Shown: positions 8,567 through 18,677 of the stretch, in pieces | Layout: each line of letters starts with the position of its first letter | How positions within the stretch are numbered: position 1 is the first letter of the stretch | NCBI GenBank assembly: GCA_938002015.1 | Contig: CALLAU010000010.1 | Location: 1 to 58,372, forward strand | Reading direction: 5' to 3' | Origin: an uncultured Bdellovibrionales bacterium | Lineage (GTDB): Bacteria > Bdellovibrionota > Bdellovibrionia > Bdellovibrionales > UBA1609 | DNA length: 58,372 bases | The notes under the pieces: model-generated | The model's database searches: none | Told to the model about the DNA's origin: nothing | Seen by the model: only the letters and a program-made list of their open reading frames with translations | Made by a program: the position numbers and the translations under genes

Positions 8567-9189
8567 AGCCCCGCTAAAATATCTACACCACCACACTTGT
8601 TGTTAAGGCTTGGATCAGTAGCTGATTGTCCTAGTATTGCTTTAAAAGAACCACTTAAAGAAAAAGTGCTTGAATCTACAAGTTCAATACCTTTAAAAAA
8701 CTTTGCAGTAACTGTATTTTTTCTAGCGAGCTTGCTAATAAGATCCGCTCTATCTTCAATTTTTGAAATAAAAACTCTCTTTCCTTCATTAGATAAACTA
8801 AAAATCAAATCCATTTGATAATCAACTCTATCACTTGAACTTCTTAAAGACATTGTGAGTAAATCACTTAAATCTTTACTAGTAGCTTCAGCAGTTAATA
8901 CAACAACAGGCTCATTATAGCCTAGAGTTTGAGTATTTTTTAAGTTCATCACTTTTAATGTTAGCTCAACATCATCTTGGTTTAAAGTACTAGAGTTTAT
9001 CGTTTGAGCTTGGCAGCTTTCTTTACCAAAAACTGAATCCTTTAGAGATGTCGACACGGTCCACCTTTTAGAAGTCATAAGAACTTTGTCACTTAACACC
9101 TCATCATCACCTTGCGCAAAAGCGGTAACGCTTATAAGCAAAAATGATAACACTCGCGTAATTGATTTTTTTAGAAAATACTTTTCCAT
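8563..9189 (-). CDS. Exported protein of unknown function
   Basis: The start was placed at ATG 9189 because GAGGGGAG lies just upstream, and this gives a clean signal peptide ending at AFAQ (about residues 1-26). An in-frame ATG ten codons earlier has no comparable ribosome binding site. The mature part is about 180 residues and looks like a beta-rich soluble domain with two Cys near its ends (ESCQAQ and NKCGGV) that could pair. No known family was recognised. The gene starts 1 base after the stop of the upstream coiled-coil gene, and its ribosome binding site lies within the end of that gene, so the two are translationally coupled. A periplasmic or surface location is inferred. Confidence 0.75.
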   Translation of the reverse strand: MEKYFLKKSITRVLSFLLISVTAFAQGDDEVLSDKVLMTSKRWTVSTSLKDSVFGKESCQAQTINSSTLNQDDVELTLKVMNLKNTQTLGYNEPVVVLTAEATSKDLSDLLTMSLRSSSDRVDYQMDLIFSLSNEGKRVFISKIEDRADLISKLARKNTVTAKFFKGIELVDSSTFSLSGSFKAILGQSATDPSLNNKCGGVDILAGL

Positions 9190-9190
9190 T

Positions 9191-10528
9191 TTAAATCTCC
9201 CCTCTTTCAATAAGGTCATTTATTAAATCCGATAGGTTCATTTGTTCTTGAAGAGTTTGCAGTCTTTGTACAGATAAACTTGATACCAGCTCTGCTTTTC
9301 TTAATTCGTAAGCTTCTAGTCTAACATTTACGGCATTTAAACTTTCATTAAAGTTATTTAAAGCTAAATTTAAACTTTCTATGGCAAATGGTAAATCCAC
9401 AGCATCTCTCTTAAGTCTTTGAACTAAAAGACCTCTATAGTTTACGTCTTCAATTAATGCCATCATAAAACTGGCTTTCTCACTCTTAGGCTTTAATCTC
9501 GTGAGTCTTAAGTCCATTTCTTCTATTTCAATATCAATACTTAAAAGAGCTGATCTTAAGTCTCTTTTTAATTGAGCTACATTACTATTATATACTCTGT
9601 TATCTGCTCTTAAATTTACAACTTCATTTTTAAAACCACGAAGTCTTTGACGGCGTGTTGCCTGAATCTCCCTCTTCTCTCTTATATTAACTCTTAAATC
9701 TCTTGCTGTTTTACCATTTTTTATATTCCTTAGACCTTCGAGTTTTTTTCTTGCTGCAATAAATCTACGGCAAGGCCTAGAATTATTAGTCTTACAGTTT
9801 CTCTCACCCTTTGCTTCCCTCGCTCTTCTAAACTCTTGCTGAGCCTCTTCAATTTGCCTATTAAGCCTTCCAGGTTGATTTTGAAGATTCTCAACCTGAG
9901 TAAGTTCTTTGTTTAAATCTTCAATTTTTTTTCTACGATTTTCAATATTAATTTCTAAGTTTTTTATTTTAGGCTCTAAGTTTCTAGAAATATTTCTGCT
10001 ATTTGATTCTATCTGGTTGTTTAAATTGAAAATCCTTCTTTCATATGGAATCTTGGTAACAGCACGCTCTTGCACCAAATCTTCTCTATTTCTAATAAGA
10101 ATTGCTTGCTGTGCTTTTAGCCCACTCAAGGCAGATTCAGGTGACTCATAAAGACCCGCAAAATTTTCATTAAATATTTCTTTAGCCAGTCTATCTTTTC
10201 TATTAATTTCATACTCATGGTTAGCTATTTTTCCAGGTATATTCTCTAAATCAGACTGAGCTTTTAGTAGCTCTTTATTTGAGGCACTAATACTTAACTT
10301 TAAATCCCTTATATCAGCGTTTACTTCATTTATATTTTCACTTAAACCAAGTCTTTCTATCTTTGTGACTTCAATCTCATCTAAATGACCTATATAAGAA
10401 TCAATATAGTTCCTTGATACTTCTATAAGCTCTTCTTGGTTTTCTTCAGCTTGCCCCAAAGAAATAAAGTTAAATAAACCTAGAGTTAATAAACCTAAGC
10501 TTAAATGCCTAAAATTAAATACTCTCAT
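9191..10528 (-). CDS. Exported coiled-coil protein
   Basis: The 445-residue protein has a signal peptide (cleavage near GQA-EEN). A long, nearly continuous helical region rich in Glu, Lys, Arg, Leu and Asn follows, with heptad-like spacing across about residues 30-430. Two Cys in the middle (NCKTNNSRPC) are 8 residues apart and could form a local disulfide. No catalytic motif was seen. GGAGGG precedes the ATG. It is the first gene of a two-gene unit with the exported protein at 8563-9189. A structural or scaffold role in the periplasm is plausible, but the function is unknown. Confidence 0.75.
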   Translation of the reverse strand: MRVFNFRHLSLGLLTLGLFNFISLGQAEENQEELIEVSRNYIDSYIGHLDEIEVTKIERLGLSENINEVNADIRDLKLSISASNKELLKAQSDLENIPGKIANHEYEINRKDRLAKEIFNENFAGLYESPESALSGLKAQQAILIRNREDLVQERAVTKIPYERRIFNLNNQIESNSRNISRNLEPKIKNLEINIENRRKKIEDLNKELTQVENLQNQPGRLNRQIEEAQQEFRRAREAKGERNCKTNNSRPCRRFIAARKKLEGLRNIKNGKTARDLRVNIREKREIQATRRQRLRGFKNEVVNLRADNRVYNSNVAQLKRDLRSALLSIDIEIEEMDLRLTRLKPKSEKASFMMALIEDVNYRGLLVQRLKRDAVDLPFAIESLNLALNNFNESLNAVNVRLEAYELRKAELVSSLSVQRLQTLQEQMNLSDLINDLIERGEI

Positions 10529-10741
10529 GTATAGCCCTCCCTGTTTGCATCCTAATGCATAAGCAAAAGCTATATCAGTGGTTCCATAATGGGTACTTAA
10601 TTCTTCTTTAAAAATAGCAGAATTTATTAAAAAGGTCTTAAAGGTTTGTTTTTACTTTGCTTTTCTCATGAGTGTGCCTTTTACGCACAAAGACCAAACT
10701 ATCACCAGAAGAAAGAAAACTTATAATCCCTGTTTAATAGG

Positions 10742-10774
10742 CAAAAAAAAGCACTTTAATGCATTTAAAGTGCT
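10742..10774 (-). terminator. Rho-independent terminator of the fadI-fadJ operon
   Basis: On the minus strand a perfect 10-bp stem (AGCACTTTAA pairing with TTAAAGTGCT, bases 10750-10774, 5-base loop) is followed directly by a run of T. It lies 32 bases after the fadJ stop. This is a classic intrinsic terminator. Confidence 0.85.
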
Positions 10775-10805
10775 TCTAACTTCATAGGGGAGGTTTTTTT
10801 TAGCT

Positions 10806-13016
10806 TTAGTAAAAGCTTCCGCCCTCTTGAGCCAGCTTAACTAAAGACTCAGCTGGTTTAAATCTTAAACCATATTTTGATTCATAAACTTCTAGATCAG
10901 AAACAATATTTTTTATACCCACTGAGTCTGCATATCTAAGTAAACCACCTCTAAATGGAGGAAAACCAGTACCCATAATCATCGCTAGATCCACTTCTTC
11001 AGGCGTATCAACGATTTTATCTTCTAAAAGAGCGCGCGCAGCTTCATTGATCATCGCATAAATTCCACGCTTAATACATTCTTCCTCACTTAAAGGGTTT
11101 GTTCTTGAACCAAGACCTAATTCACTTAAAACAGATTGATCAAATTCTTGCCTCTTTTTACCACCGTACTTGTAAAAGCCTAAGTTAGATTTTTTACCCA
11201 TTCTTTTTGGGTTATTAAGTTTTTCTAAAATAGGAGAAGTTTGAATTCTTTCACCAAAAGAAGCTCTAAAGATTTTTAAAACTTTCACACAAACATCTAA
11301 TCCGACCTCATCCATGAGTCTATAAGGCCCCATAGGCATTCCAAACTTATGTGTATACATTCTATCAACTTTTACTACATCCATCCCATCATCTAAAAGA
11401 AACATAGCTTCTGCAAGCCAAGGAAGAAGAAGTCTGTTTACTAAAAACCCAGGAGCATCTTTTACAACTACAGGAATTTTTCCCATTCTTTTTGAAAGCT
11501 CATAAATCGTTGCTGTAACTTCATCGCTTGTCTTCTCTCCTCTAATCACTTCAACTAAAGGCATTCTATGTACGGGGTTAAAAAAGTGCATACCAACAAA
11601 ATTTTCAGGCCTTGGATGAGCTTCAGCCATTTCATTTACTCTTAATGAAGATGTGTTAGTTGCAATAATTGCATCATCCTTACAGTTCTTAGCAGTTTCA
11701 GCAATCACAGCTTTTTTAATATTCATATCTTCAACAATAGCTTCAATAACAAGGTCTGTTATTCCAAAGCCAGCATAATCAAGACCACCACTTAAACGAT
11801 CCATTTTTTGCTTATACTCAAATTTTGTAAGTCTTCTTCTCTTAAGTTTCTTTGACCAAATTGCAGATGCTGCTTTAAAGCCAATGGCAAGAGCTTCGTT
11901 TGTAAGGTCTTTCATCCTCACCATAATACCTTTATCAGCAGCAAGCTGAGCGATACCACCACCCATGGTTCCTGCGCCTAAAACGGAAAGATGGTTGATT
12001 TTTCTTGGGCTTACTTCTTTTCCAACAACTCCAGATGCTTTTTTTACATCTTCAGTCATAAAAAATAAGTTTATAAGGTTCTTACTTACATCAGTTACAG
12101 CAACTTTTATAAAACCCTTTGCTTCTCTCTTCATTGCTTTATCACGATTTTTAACGCCATAAGTGTCTTTAATCACTTTAATAGCTTCTAAAACTGCAGG
12201 ATAGTGACCGTGAGTTTGCTTCATCACACCTTCTGTTGCTTTCTTAAAAGCCACACCTTTTAAAGGACCTTCAATCATTTTATTCATAACACCTTTAGGC
12301 TTATGAGTTTTCTTTCTCTTCTTAGCTCCGTTTTTAAGAATTTTTTGAACGTAAGTTTTAACTTTCTCTTCAAAAATTTCAGCCGGGAAAACTTCATCAA
12401 CAAGGCCAATTTTTTTAGCCTTTCTCATATCAATGATTCCACCCATACTACCTTTTAAAATCATAGGCAGAGCTTGTTGAATGCCGACTATTCTAGGAAG
12501 TCTTACACAACCACCAAAACCTGGAATGATACCTAGGCTAGTTTCTGGAAGCCCTATACGAGTTGATTTATCATCTGAAGCAATCCTGTAATCACAAGAC
12601 ATTACAAATTCGCAACCCCCACCAACACAAGCACCATGAATTGCTGCAACTACAGGAATTTTTAAGTCTTCAAACTCATTCATGATCCCTTGACCAGCTT
12701 CAACTGCTTTTAAGAACTCCTCTTCAGTTGTTATTGCTTTTATTTCGTTTATATCCGCACCGGCAATATAAATACTTTTCTTTTTTGAAACTACGACAAG
12801 AACTTTTATCGAAGCATTAGATTTAATTTCTTCTAAAACTTCCTTTATTCTTAACATCACAGGAGTTGAAAATTTATTTACTTTCTCTCCCTTTAAATCA
12901 AGTTCAAGCCAACCAATTTCACCATCAAGCTTTAAAACAACACTCTCTCTCATATCTGCTCCTGCATTTGAAGACACTTTACCTACCTCATTTTTATTTT
13001 CAGAAACTACTTCCAT
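10806..13016 (-). CDS. fadJ: Fatty acid oxidation complex alpha subunit (enoyl-CoA hydratase / 3-hydroxyacyl-CoA dehydrogenase)
   Basis: The 736-residue protein is a fusion. An N-terminal crotonase domain (AAIHGACVGGGCEFVMSC, then GLPETSLGIIPGFGG) is followed by an NAD-binding 3-hydroxyacyl-CoA dehydrogenase domain (VLGAGTMGGGIAQLAADKG; ATNTSSL; GMHFFNPVHRMPLVEVIRG). It carries out the hydration and dehydrogenation steps of beta-oxidation, together with the thiolase encoded just upstream. The gap to fadI is 1 base, so they form one operon ending in a strong terminator. An alternative start at ATG 12953 (protein beginning MRESVVLKL) has a clear AGGAGC 4 bases upstream. The start at 13016 has only a weak site, so the first 21 residues may not be translated. 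Confidence 0.95.
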   Translation of the reverse strand: MEVVSENKNEVGKVSSNAGADMRESVVLKLDGEIGWLELDLKGEKVNKFSTPVMLRIKEVLEEIKSNASIKVLVVVSKKKSIYIAGADINEIKAITTEEEFLKAVEAGQGIMNEFEDLKIPVVAAIHGACVGGGCEFVMSCDYRIASDDKSTRIGLPETSLGIIPGFGGCVRLPRIVGIQQALPMILKGSMGGIIDMRKAKKIGLVDEVFPAEIFEEKVKTYVQKILKNGAKKRKKTHKPKGVMNKMIEGPLKGVAFKKATEGVMKQTHGHYPAVLEAIKVIKDTYGVKNRDKAMKREAKGFIKVAVTDVSKNLINLFFMTEDVKKASGVVGKEVSPRKINHLSVLGAGTMGGGIAQLAADKGIMVRMKDLTNEALAIGFKAASAIWSKKLKRRRLTKFEYKQKMDRLSGGLDYAGFGITDLVIEAIVEDMNIKKAVIAETAKNCKDDAIIATNTSSLRVNEMAEAHPRPENFVGMHFFNPVHRMPLVEVIRGEKTSDEVTATIYELSKRMGKIPVVVKDAPGFLVNRLLLPWLAEAMFLLDDGMDVVKVDRMYTHKFGMPMGPYRLMDEVGLDVCVKVLKIFRASFGERIQTSPILEKLNNPKRMGKKSNLGFYKYGGKKRQEFDQSVLSELGLGSRTNPLSEEECIKRGIYAMINEAARALLEDKIVDTPEEVDLAMIMGTGFPPFRGGLLRYADSVGIKNIVSDLEVYESKYGLRFKPAESLVKLAQEGGSFY

Positions 13017-13017
13017 T

Positions 13018-14364
13018 TTAGTTTAATCTTTCAAGGACAATAGCTCCGCCTTGTCCCCCGCCAATACATAAAGTTGCTAGACCTAATTCAACATCACGTC
13101 TTTGCATCTCTTTCATAAGAGTTAAAACAATTCTTGTCCCTGTAGTTCCCACTGGATGACCTAAGGCAACAGCTCCACCGTTTACATTTAGAATTTCATC
13201 TCTAATTTCTCCAAGAGGAGTTGATAGACCAAGTTTTTCTTCGGCAAACTTTTTACTCGCTGCTGCTTTTTGACAGGCCATAACTTGAGCTGAAAAAGCT
13301 TCATTAAGCTCTATTAAACCAATGTCTTTCATCTCAACACCTGACCTTTTTAAAGCAAGTGGTGTTGCATACACAGGCCCGAGTCCCATTCTTTCAGGCT
13401 CAAGACCTGCAAAGCCATAGCCTCTTACTTTTGCTATTGGCTTATACCCAAGAGCTTGAGCTTTTTCAGATGACATCATTAAAATTGATGCAGCTCCATC
13501 AGTAATTGGGCAAGCATTACCTGCTGTTACCGTTCCATTTTTCCTATCAAAAATTGGCTTTAACTTCGCAAGCGCTTCCATTGATTGACCTTTTCTAGGG
13601 CCTATATCTTCACTCACAATTTTATCGTAGTTCTTACCCGTAAAGACCGGAGTGATCTCTTCTGCTAATCTTCCAGACTCCATTGCTTCAACAGCTTTTG
13701 CATGACTCTTAACTGCAAATTGATCTTGCTCTTCTCTAGATAGACCAAACTCTTTTGCTAAGATTTCTGCTGTTTGACCCATATTAATCCCTTTAAAAGG
13801 ATCTGTAAGCCCTTCTACTAAAGCAATACGCGGCTTAAAAGGAGTGGATTTCATAGGAGAGGTTGTTGCAAGCTCTTTTACTTGTTTGATATTGGCAGAA
13901 AGTAAACTCATAAGACCTTTGATTTTTGCCATAGGAGTTCTTGCTCTTCCTAAAGCCTCAAGTCTTTTTAAATGTTCCTTATTCCAAAGAAGTGGACTTT
14001 GAGACATGCTCTCAGTACCACCAGCAATAATAGTCTCCATCGTACCAGATTTAATTTTTTCAAAACCTACAGATATACTCTCTAAAGCTGAAGCACAGTT
14101 TCTGTGAACAGTTGATGCTGAAACTTTAAGCGGTAAACCTGCGCCAAGAGCGACTACACGCGCAATATTAACAGCATCTGGAGGACTTCCCGTATTTCCA
14201 AAAATAAGTTCATCTACTAAATCAACATCTAAATTTGTTCTATTTATAAGCTCTGTGACAGCAGTTTTGCCTAAATCACCCGGGTGAACATCCTTTAAAG
14301 CCGTACCAGCCTTAGCAAAGGGGGTTCTCACTCCTTCAACAATAACAACATCTCTTGATGACAT
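13018..14364 (-). CDS. fadI: Acetyl-CoA acyltransferase (3-ketoacyl-CoA thiolase)
   Basis: The enzyme splits 3-ketoacyl-CoA with CoA in the last step of beta-oxidation. The 448-residue length fits FadI-type thiolases, which are longer than FadA. The acyl-accepting Cys lies in VHRNCASALES, the catalytic His in GGAVALGHPVGTTGTR, and the second catalytic Cys in LCIGGGQGGA. It is the first gene of the two-gene fad operon. The divergent intergenic region (14365-14543) separates it from maeB, and AGGA precedes the ATG. Pairing with FadJ in a trifunctional complex follows from established knowledge of the family. Confidence 0.96.
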   Translation of the reverse strand: MSSRDVVIVEGVRTPFAKAGTALKDVHPGDLGKTAVTELINRTNLDVDLVDELIFGNTGSPPDAVNIARVVALGAGLPLKVSASTVHRNCASALESISVGFEKIKSGTMETIIAGGTESMSQSPLLWNKEHLKRLEALGRARTPMAKIKGLMSLLSANIKQVKELATTSPMKSTPFKPRIALVEGLTDPFKGINMGQTAEILAKEFGLSREEQDQFAVKSHAKAVEAMESGRLAEEITPVFTGKNYDKIVSEDIGPRKGQSMEALAKLKPIFDRKNGTVTAGNACPITDGAASILMMSSEKAQALGYKPIAKVRGYGFAGLEPERMGLGPVYATPLALKRSGVEMKDIGLIELNEAFSAQVMACQKAAASKKFAEEKLGLSTPLGEIRDEILNVNGGAVALGHPVGTTGTRIVLTLMKEMQRRDVELGLATLCIGGGQGGAIVLERLN

Positions 14365-14543
14365 ATTTATCCTTTTTTATATGGTTTCTTAAATAGCTAA
14401 AATCACACAAATAATAACGAGAAAACGTAAATTTATCTATATAAATCTCTTCTGTGGACAGATTGACACAAATTGGTTACGACACGAGACTTTAATATTG
14501 TTCTAGACTAATAAAAGTTTAATAAAAGCATTTGGAGCCAGCA

Positions 14544-16835
14544 ATGGAAAAAATCGAAAAAGAATCCCTTAAATACCACTCTAAAGGAAGCCCTGGAAAA
14601 GTAGATGTTTGTTCATCTAAAGATGTCAGTAGTGATCATGCACTCTCTCTTGCCTACTCTCCTGGCGTTGCAGCTCCATGTAAAGAGATCGCTAAAGAGC
14701 CTTTAAAGGCCTACGAATACACAACTAGAGGAAATTTAGTTGGAGTCATCTCTAACGGAACTGCTGTTTTAGGCCTAGGAAATATTGGAGCTCTTGCTAG
14801 TAAACCTGTAATGGAAGGTAAAGGTGTTCTTTTTAAAAAATTTGCAGGCATAAACGTTTTTGATATTGAAGTTAATGCAGAAGACACAGAAGAGTTTATC
14901 AATACTGTTAAGAATCTAGAGCCTACTTTTGGCGGCATTAATTTAGAAGACATTAAAGCTCCCGAATGTTTTGAAATCGAACAAAGGCTTAAAAAAGAAA
15001 CTTCCATACCTGTTTTTCACGACGATCAACATGGCACTGCAATTATTTCTGCTGCAGCACTTATTAATGCTTGCGAGCTTACAAAAAGAAAAATGAAAAA
15101 CGTAAAAGTTGTCTTTAACGGAGCTGGCGCTGCAGCAGTCGCTTGTGCAAAACTTATTATCGATATGGGTGTTAAAAAAGATAACGTGATCATGTGTGAT
15201 TCAAAGGGAGTTATCAATACCGATCGCACAGGCTTAGCTGAATACAAGAATGAATTTGTTAGAAAAACAAAGTCTAAAACACTTAAAGAAGCTCTAGTTG
15301 GAGCTGATGTCTTTATAGGTGTGAGTGTTGGAGGGATAGTTACTGAAGACATGGTAAAGAATATGGCAAAAAAGCCAATTATTTTTGCTATGGCTAACCC
15401 TGAACCTGAAATACGGCCTGAACTTGTAAAAAAGGCTTGTCCTGATGCTATTGTCGCAACAGGAAGAAGTGATTATCCTAACCAAGTAAACAATGTTCTT
15501 GGCTTCCCCTATATTTTTAGAGGCGCTCTTGATGTAAGAGCTACAGAAATCACTGAAAGCATGAAGCAAGCTGCAGCTTATGCTATAGCTGATTTAGCTA
15601 GAGAGTCCGTCCCAGATGAAGTTTCTAACGCTTATGATGGACAAGTTTTTCATTTTGGTGATGAGTACATAATTCCAAAACCTTTTGATACAAGAGTTCT
15701 CTTAAAAGTTGCTCCTGCTGTAGCTAAAGCCGCTATGGAAGACGGTGTAGCTCAAAAACCTATTAAGAACTTTAAGAACTATATTGAAGAGCTAGAAGCT
15801 TTTTTAGGTGCTAAGCAAGAATTTATTAGACCTATTATTAACAAAGTCAGATCAAGAAACAGAAAAGCAAAAAAACGCCCTTTACTTGTTTTTCCTGAAG
15901 GTCGAAGCAGAAAAGTTTTAAAAGCATGTGATATTATTTTATCTGAAAATTTTGCCGATATTATTATACTCGGTGAACCAGATAAAATCATGCAAACAGC
16001 AAGTGAAAATGAGCTTAAAAATATCAGTAAAGCTACTTTAATTCTTCCTCGAACCTCAGAGTTAAACTCAAAGTACTCAGAAGAACTTCATAACTTAAGA
16101 AAAAGAAAAGGCTTACTTCAATCAGAGGCTGACAACCTGATTAATGACCCCTACTACTTTGCAACGATGATGCTTCAAATGGGTGATGCTGATGGCCTAA
16201 TTTCTGGAGCTTCACAAAGCTATAGCGCTGCTATTAAATCTGTCTTAGAAATTATTGGAGCAAAAAAAGGAAAGGTGATCTCAGGTCTAAACATTTTCTT
16301 AAAAGATGACAAAAAACTTTTCTTAGCAGACACAACCATGAACATTGATCCAACTGCTGAAGAACTCGCTCATATAGCTTTAGATGCAGCAGAAGTTGCG
16401 CAGAGTTACTCAAAAGATCCAAGAGTTGCGTTTATGTCTTATACAACTTTTAGAGGACGAGGCGAATCTCCACAGAAAATGAAAAAAGCTTCTGAAATCA
16501 CACGTGAACTTAATCCAGATATTAAAGTTGATGGAGAAATGCAGGCAGACTCTGCCGTTAGCCCTCAGATTATTGAAAGACTTTTTCCATTTAGTGATCT
16601 TAAAAAGAAAGCCGCAAATATCCTAGTTTTTCCTAATCTTGATGCTGCAAATATTTCTTATAAATTGCTTCAACAACTTGCTGATGGTGAAATGGTTGGC
16701 CCCATCTTAATGGGAACTAATAAAGCCGTAAATATTGTTCAAAGAACAGGTGGAGTTAATGATATTGTAAATGCTGCAGCCTTAACTTCTCTTGATATTT
16801 ACGAAAGAGCTAACCGAGTTGAAGCAAACGCTTAA
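14544..16835 (+). CDS. maeB: NADP-dependent malic enzyme with C-terminal phosphotransacetylase-like domain
   Basis: Malic enzyme converts malate to pyruvate and CO2. The first 430 residues or so form the malic enzyme: SLAYSPGVAAPCKEI, FHDDQHGTAIISAAALINA and the nucleotide-binding FNGAGAAAVACAKLI. The last 320 or so match the phosphate acetyltransferase fold, which in the MaeB family acts as a regulatory, acetyl-CoA-sensing domain. The total of 763 residues is typical. The start was set at ATG 14544, because GGAG at 14534-14537 is correctly spaced for it. An in-frame TTG at 14532 lies over that site. Divergent from fadI; the pairing with beta-oxidation makes metabolic sense, since acetyl-CoA is the product of one and the effector of the other. 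Confidence 0.95.
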   Translation: MEKIEKESLKYHSKGSPGKVDVCSSKDVSSDHALSLAYSPGVAAPCKEIAKEPLKAYEYTTRGNLVGVISNGTAVLGLGNIGALASKPVMEGKGVLFKKFAGINVFDIEVNAEDTEEFINTVKNLEPTFGGINLEDIKAPECFEIEQRLKKETSIPVFHDDQHGTAIISAAALINACELTKRKMKNVKVVFNGAGAAAVACAKLIIDMGVKKDNVIMCDSKGVINTDRTGLAEYKNEFVRKTKSKTLKEALVGADVFIGVSVGGIVTEDMVKNMAKKPIIFAMANPEPEIRPELVKKACPDAIVATGRSDYPNQVNNVLGFPYIFRGALDVRATEITESMKQAAAYAIADLARESVPDEVSNAYDGQVFHFGDEYIIPKPFDTRVLLKVAPAVAKAAMEDGVAQKPIKNFKNYIEELEAFLGAKQEFIRPIINKVRSRNRKAKKRPLLVFPEGRSRKVLKACDIILSENFADIIILGEPDKIMQTASENELKNISKATLILPRTSELNSKYSEELHNLRKRKGLLQSEADNLINDPYYFATMMLQMGDADGLISGASQSYSAAIKSVLEIIGAKKGKVISGLNIFLKDDKKLFLADTTMNIDPTAEELAHIALDAAEVAQSYSKDPRVAFMSYTTFRGRGESPQKMKKASEITRELNPDIKVDGEMQADSAVSPQIIERLFPFSDLKKKAANILVFPNLDAANISYKLLQQLADGEMVGPILMGTNKAVNIVQRTGGVNDIVNAAALTSLDIYERANRVEANA

Positions 16836-18084
16836 AGCCGAGCTTTCGAAACCAAAGAAAACAATAGCTGTTGGCTTTGGTGACTCTTCACAAAAAGTTG
16901 AGCATATAAAAAGAGACCTTGTTGAGTTAGAGGAGCTAATTTATTCTCTTGGCTGGGAAGTTGTGGGCTCAACTTTTCAAAAAGCAGAAGCTCCTAAAGC
17001 CAAAACCTTAGTGGGCTCAGGAAAAGTCTTAGAGATTAAAGAACTCATTGAAGAAACTGGCGCTGATTGTGTCGTTTTTGATCATACACTTACAGGTGGA
17101 CAGCTAAGAAACCTTACTAAAGAACTTGATGTTATTATTGCCGATAGAAATCAAGTTATTATTGATATCTTTGCAAAGCGTGCTCAAACTAAAGAGGGAA
17201 AACTCCAAGTTGAGCTTGCTCGTCTAGTTGATGAGCTTCCAAGAATGATTGGCGGCTGGCATGGAAGCTTATCAAGACTTGCCGGAGGTATTGGAACAAG
17301 AGGCCCTGGTGAATCAGCACTTGAAAAAGACAGACGTACTATTAGAAACAGAATATCTTTAATTAAAAATCAATTAAAAACCGTTGAAAAACATAGAAAA
17401 GAGACAAAGAAGAACAGAAAAAACAACGTCTTAAAAATTGCTTTACTCGGTTATACAAATGCTGGAAAGTCATCTCTTCTAGAAGTTCTTTCTGGCACAA
17501 AAACTTATGTAGAGGATCAACTCTTTGCAACCCTTGATCCCGTAACTAGAAAAGTTTTTATTAAAGAACTTGGTGAAGTAGTTCTAACAGATACAGTTGG
17601 TTTTATTAACAAAATCCCTACTCATTTGATTGAAGCTTTTAAAGCCACTTTAGAAGAATCAAGTGATGCTGATATTATTTTACATGTTGTAGACACTTCT
17701 GATCCTGACTTTGAAGAAAGAATTGATTTCATTAAATCACTTATTAAAGGTTTTGAGTGGAACAATAAGAAAACCATCTATGTTTATAATAAAACAGATC
17801 TTCTGGATGCTAGAGGTAAAATTTTTAGAAAAATCAACCCCTTTGCCCTTGTGAGCACAAAAACAGAAGAAGGTATAAGTAGCTTAAAAAACACTATTAA
17901 AGAAATCAGTGAACACGCTCTAGCAGAAATAGAGCTGTTTATACCTAACAAAGAAAGCTTTTTAGTAGAGAAGATTCAAGAAGATGGAAACATCATAAGT
18001 AATGAAAATTCAAGCCTAGGGAGTGTTATTAGAGTTGAAATCCAAGTCAGTCGACTTAAGGAATGGGAAAAATACAAAACCTGA
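16819..18084 (+). CDS. hflX: GTPase HflX
   Basis: HflX is a ribosome-associated GTPase linked to rescue or splitting of stalled ribosomes. The N-terminal HflX domain includes GSGKVLEIKELIEETGAD and ELPRMIGGWHGSLSRLAGG. The GTPase domain has G1 GYTNAGKSS, G3 DTVGF and G4 NKTD. No ATG exists near the expected N-terminus, so the start is a TTG. The choice at 16819 (protein begins MKQTLKAELS) has GAAAGAG about ten bases upstream. A TTG at 16792 is the alternative and adds nine residues. Either way the gene starts inside the end of maeB, so the two are coupled. Confidence 0.94.
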   Translation: MKQTLKAELSKPKKTIAVGFGDSSQKVEHIKRDLVELEELIYSLGWEVVGSTFQKAEAPKAKTLVGSGKVLEIKELIEETGADCVVFDHTLTGGQLRNLTKELDVIIADRNQVIIDIFAKRAQTKEGKLQVELARLVDELPRMIGGWHGSLSRLAGGIGTRGPGESALEKDRRTIRNRISLIKNQLKTVEKHRKETKKNRKNNVLKIALLGYTNAGKSSLLEVLSGTKTYVEDQLFATLDPVTRKVFIKELGEVVLTDTVGFINKIPTHLIEAFKATLEESSDADIILHVVDTSDPDFEERIDFIKSLIKGFEWNNKKTIYVYNKTDLLDARGKIFRKINPFALVSTKTEEGISSLKNTIKEISEHALAEIELFIPNKESFLVEKIQEDGNIISNENSSLGSVIRVEIQVSRLKEWEKYKT

Positions 18085-18127
18085 TTTTTTGCTTGTTAAG
18101 TCTATCTAAAAACACCACTTTTAAGAT

Positions 18128-18664
18128 ATGAGATCACCTTTACTGACATTTATCATACTCCTACTACTCCTACTTACTTCTAATACTTCAATAGCCTCAA
18201 CTATCGATCAAGAAGCTAGTGAAGTAACTCCTCTTTTTTCCTGCCCCATACCTCAAGATTTTTCAGACCCAAAATACATCCAAGGCTCTGACCTTTATCT
18301 TTATATTGCTTTTAATCATAAGACTAAAAAAGTTTCTTTTCTTTCGTACTCTGAAAACCAAGGAGAATATCAAACACTCTTTAGTGAAGGAGAGAATACA
18401 GGTTATAACTTTGCAGTAAATGAAAGTTTCTTATACTTTGAATGGGCTCTTAAAAAAGAAAAATTCTATATAAGCATAGTTTATTTAGGCTCAAAAAGAT
18501 GGGGAAGCGCTATAAAGCTTAACTCTGAAGTTGTAGCTAGAGATATTAGATTAGAAAAATATACGGATCTAGAGCTTTATTGCAACGAAAGTATTGATTT
18601 AATCGAATTTATTAAAGGTGTTAACAACCAAGTGCTTACACCTCCTTTTAGATTTCCAAACTGA
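18128..18664 (+). CDS. Exported protein of unknown function
   Basis: The 178-residue protein has a very Leu-rich signal peptide (about residues 1-24, cleavage near SIAS). The mature region looks beta-rich, with many alternating aromatic and polar residues and two Cys (LFSCPIP and LYCNESI). No family was recognised. It follows hflX by 43 bases and could be cotranscribed with it or have its own promoter. It is convergent with the small Cys/His-rich gene, with 13 bases between the stops. Periplasmic location is inferred. Confidence 0.65.
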   Translation: MRSPLLTFIILLLLLLTSNTSIASTIDQEASEVTPLFSCPIPQDFSDPKYIQGSDLYLYIAFNHKTKKVSFLSYSENQGEYQTLFSEGENTGYNFAVNESFLYFEWALKKEKFYISIVYLGSKRWGSAIKLNSEVVARDIRLEKYTDLELYCNESIDLIEFIKGVNNQVLTPPFRFPN

Positions 18665-18677
18665 CTTTTTTTAAGTC

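Noticed and set aside
14440..14520. FadR-like site between fadI and maeB
   Set aside because: The similarity (TTGGTTACGACACG) needs an inserted base and the halves are not symmetric.
15026..15569. Open reading frames on the minus strand within maeB
   Set aside because: They are antisense to strongly conserved malic enzyme sequence, have no ribosome binding sites, and the predicted proteins have no recognisable features.
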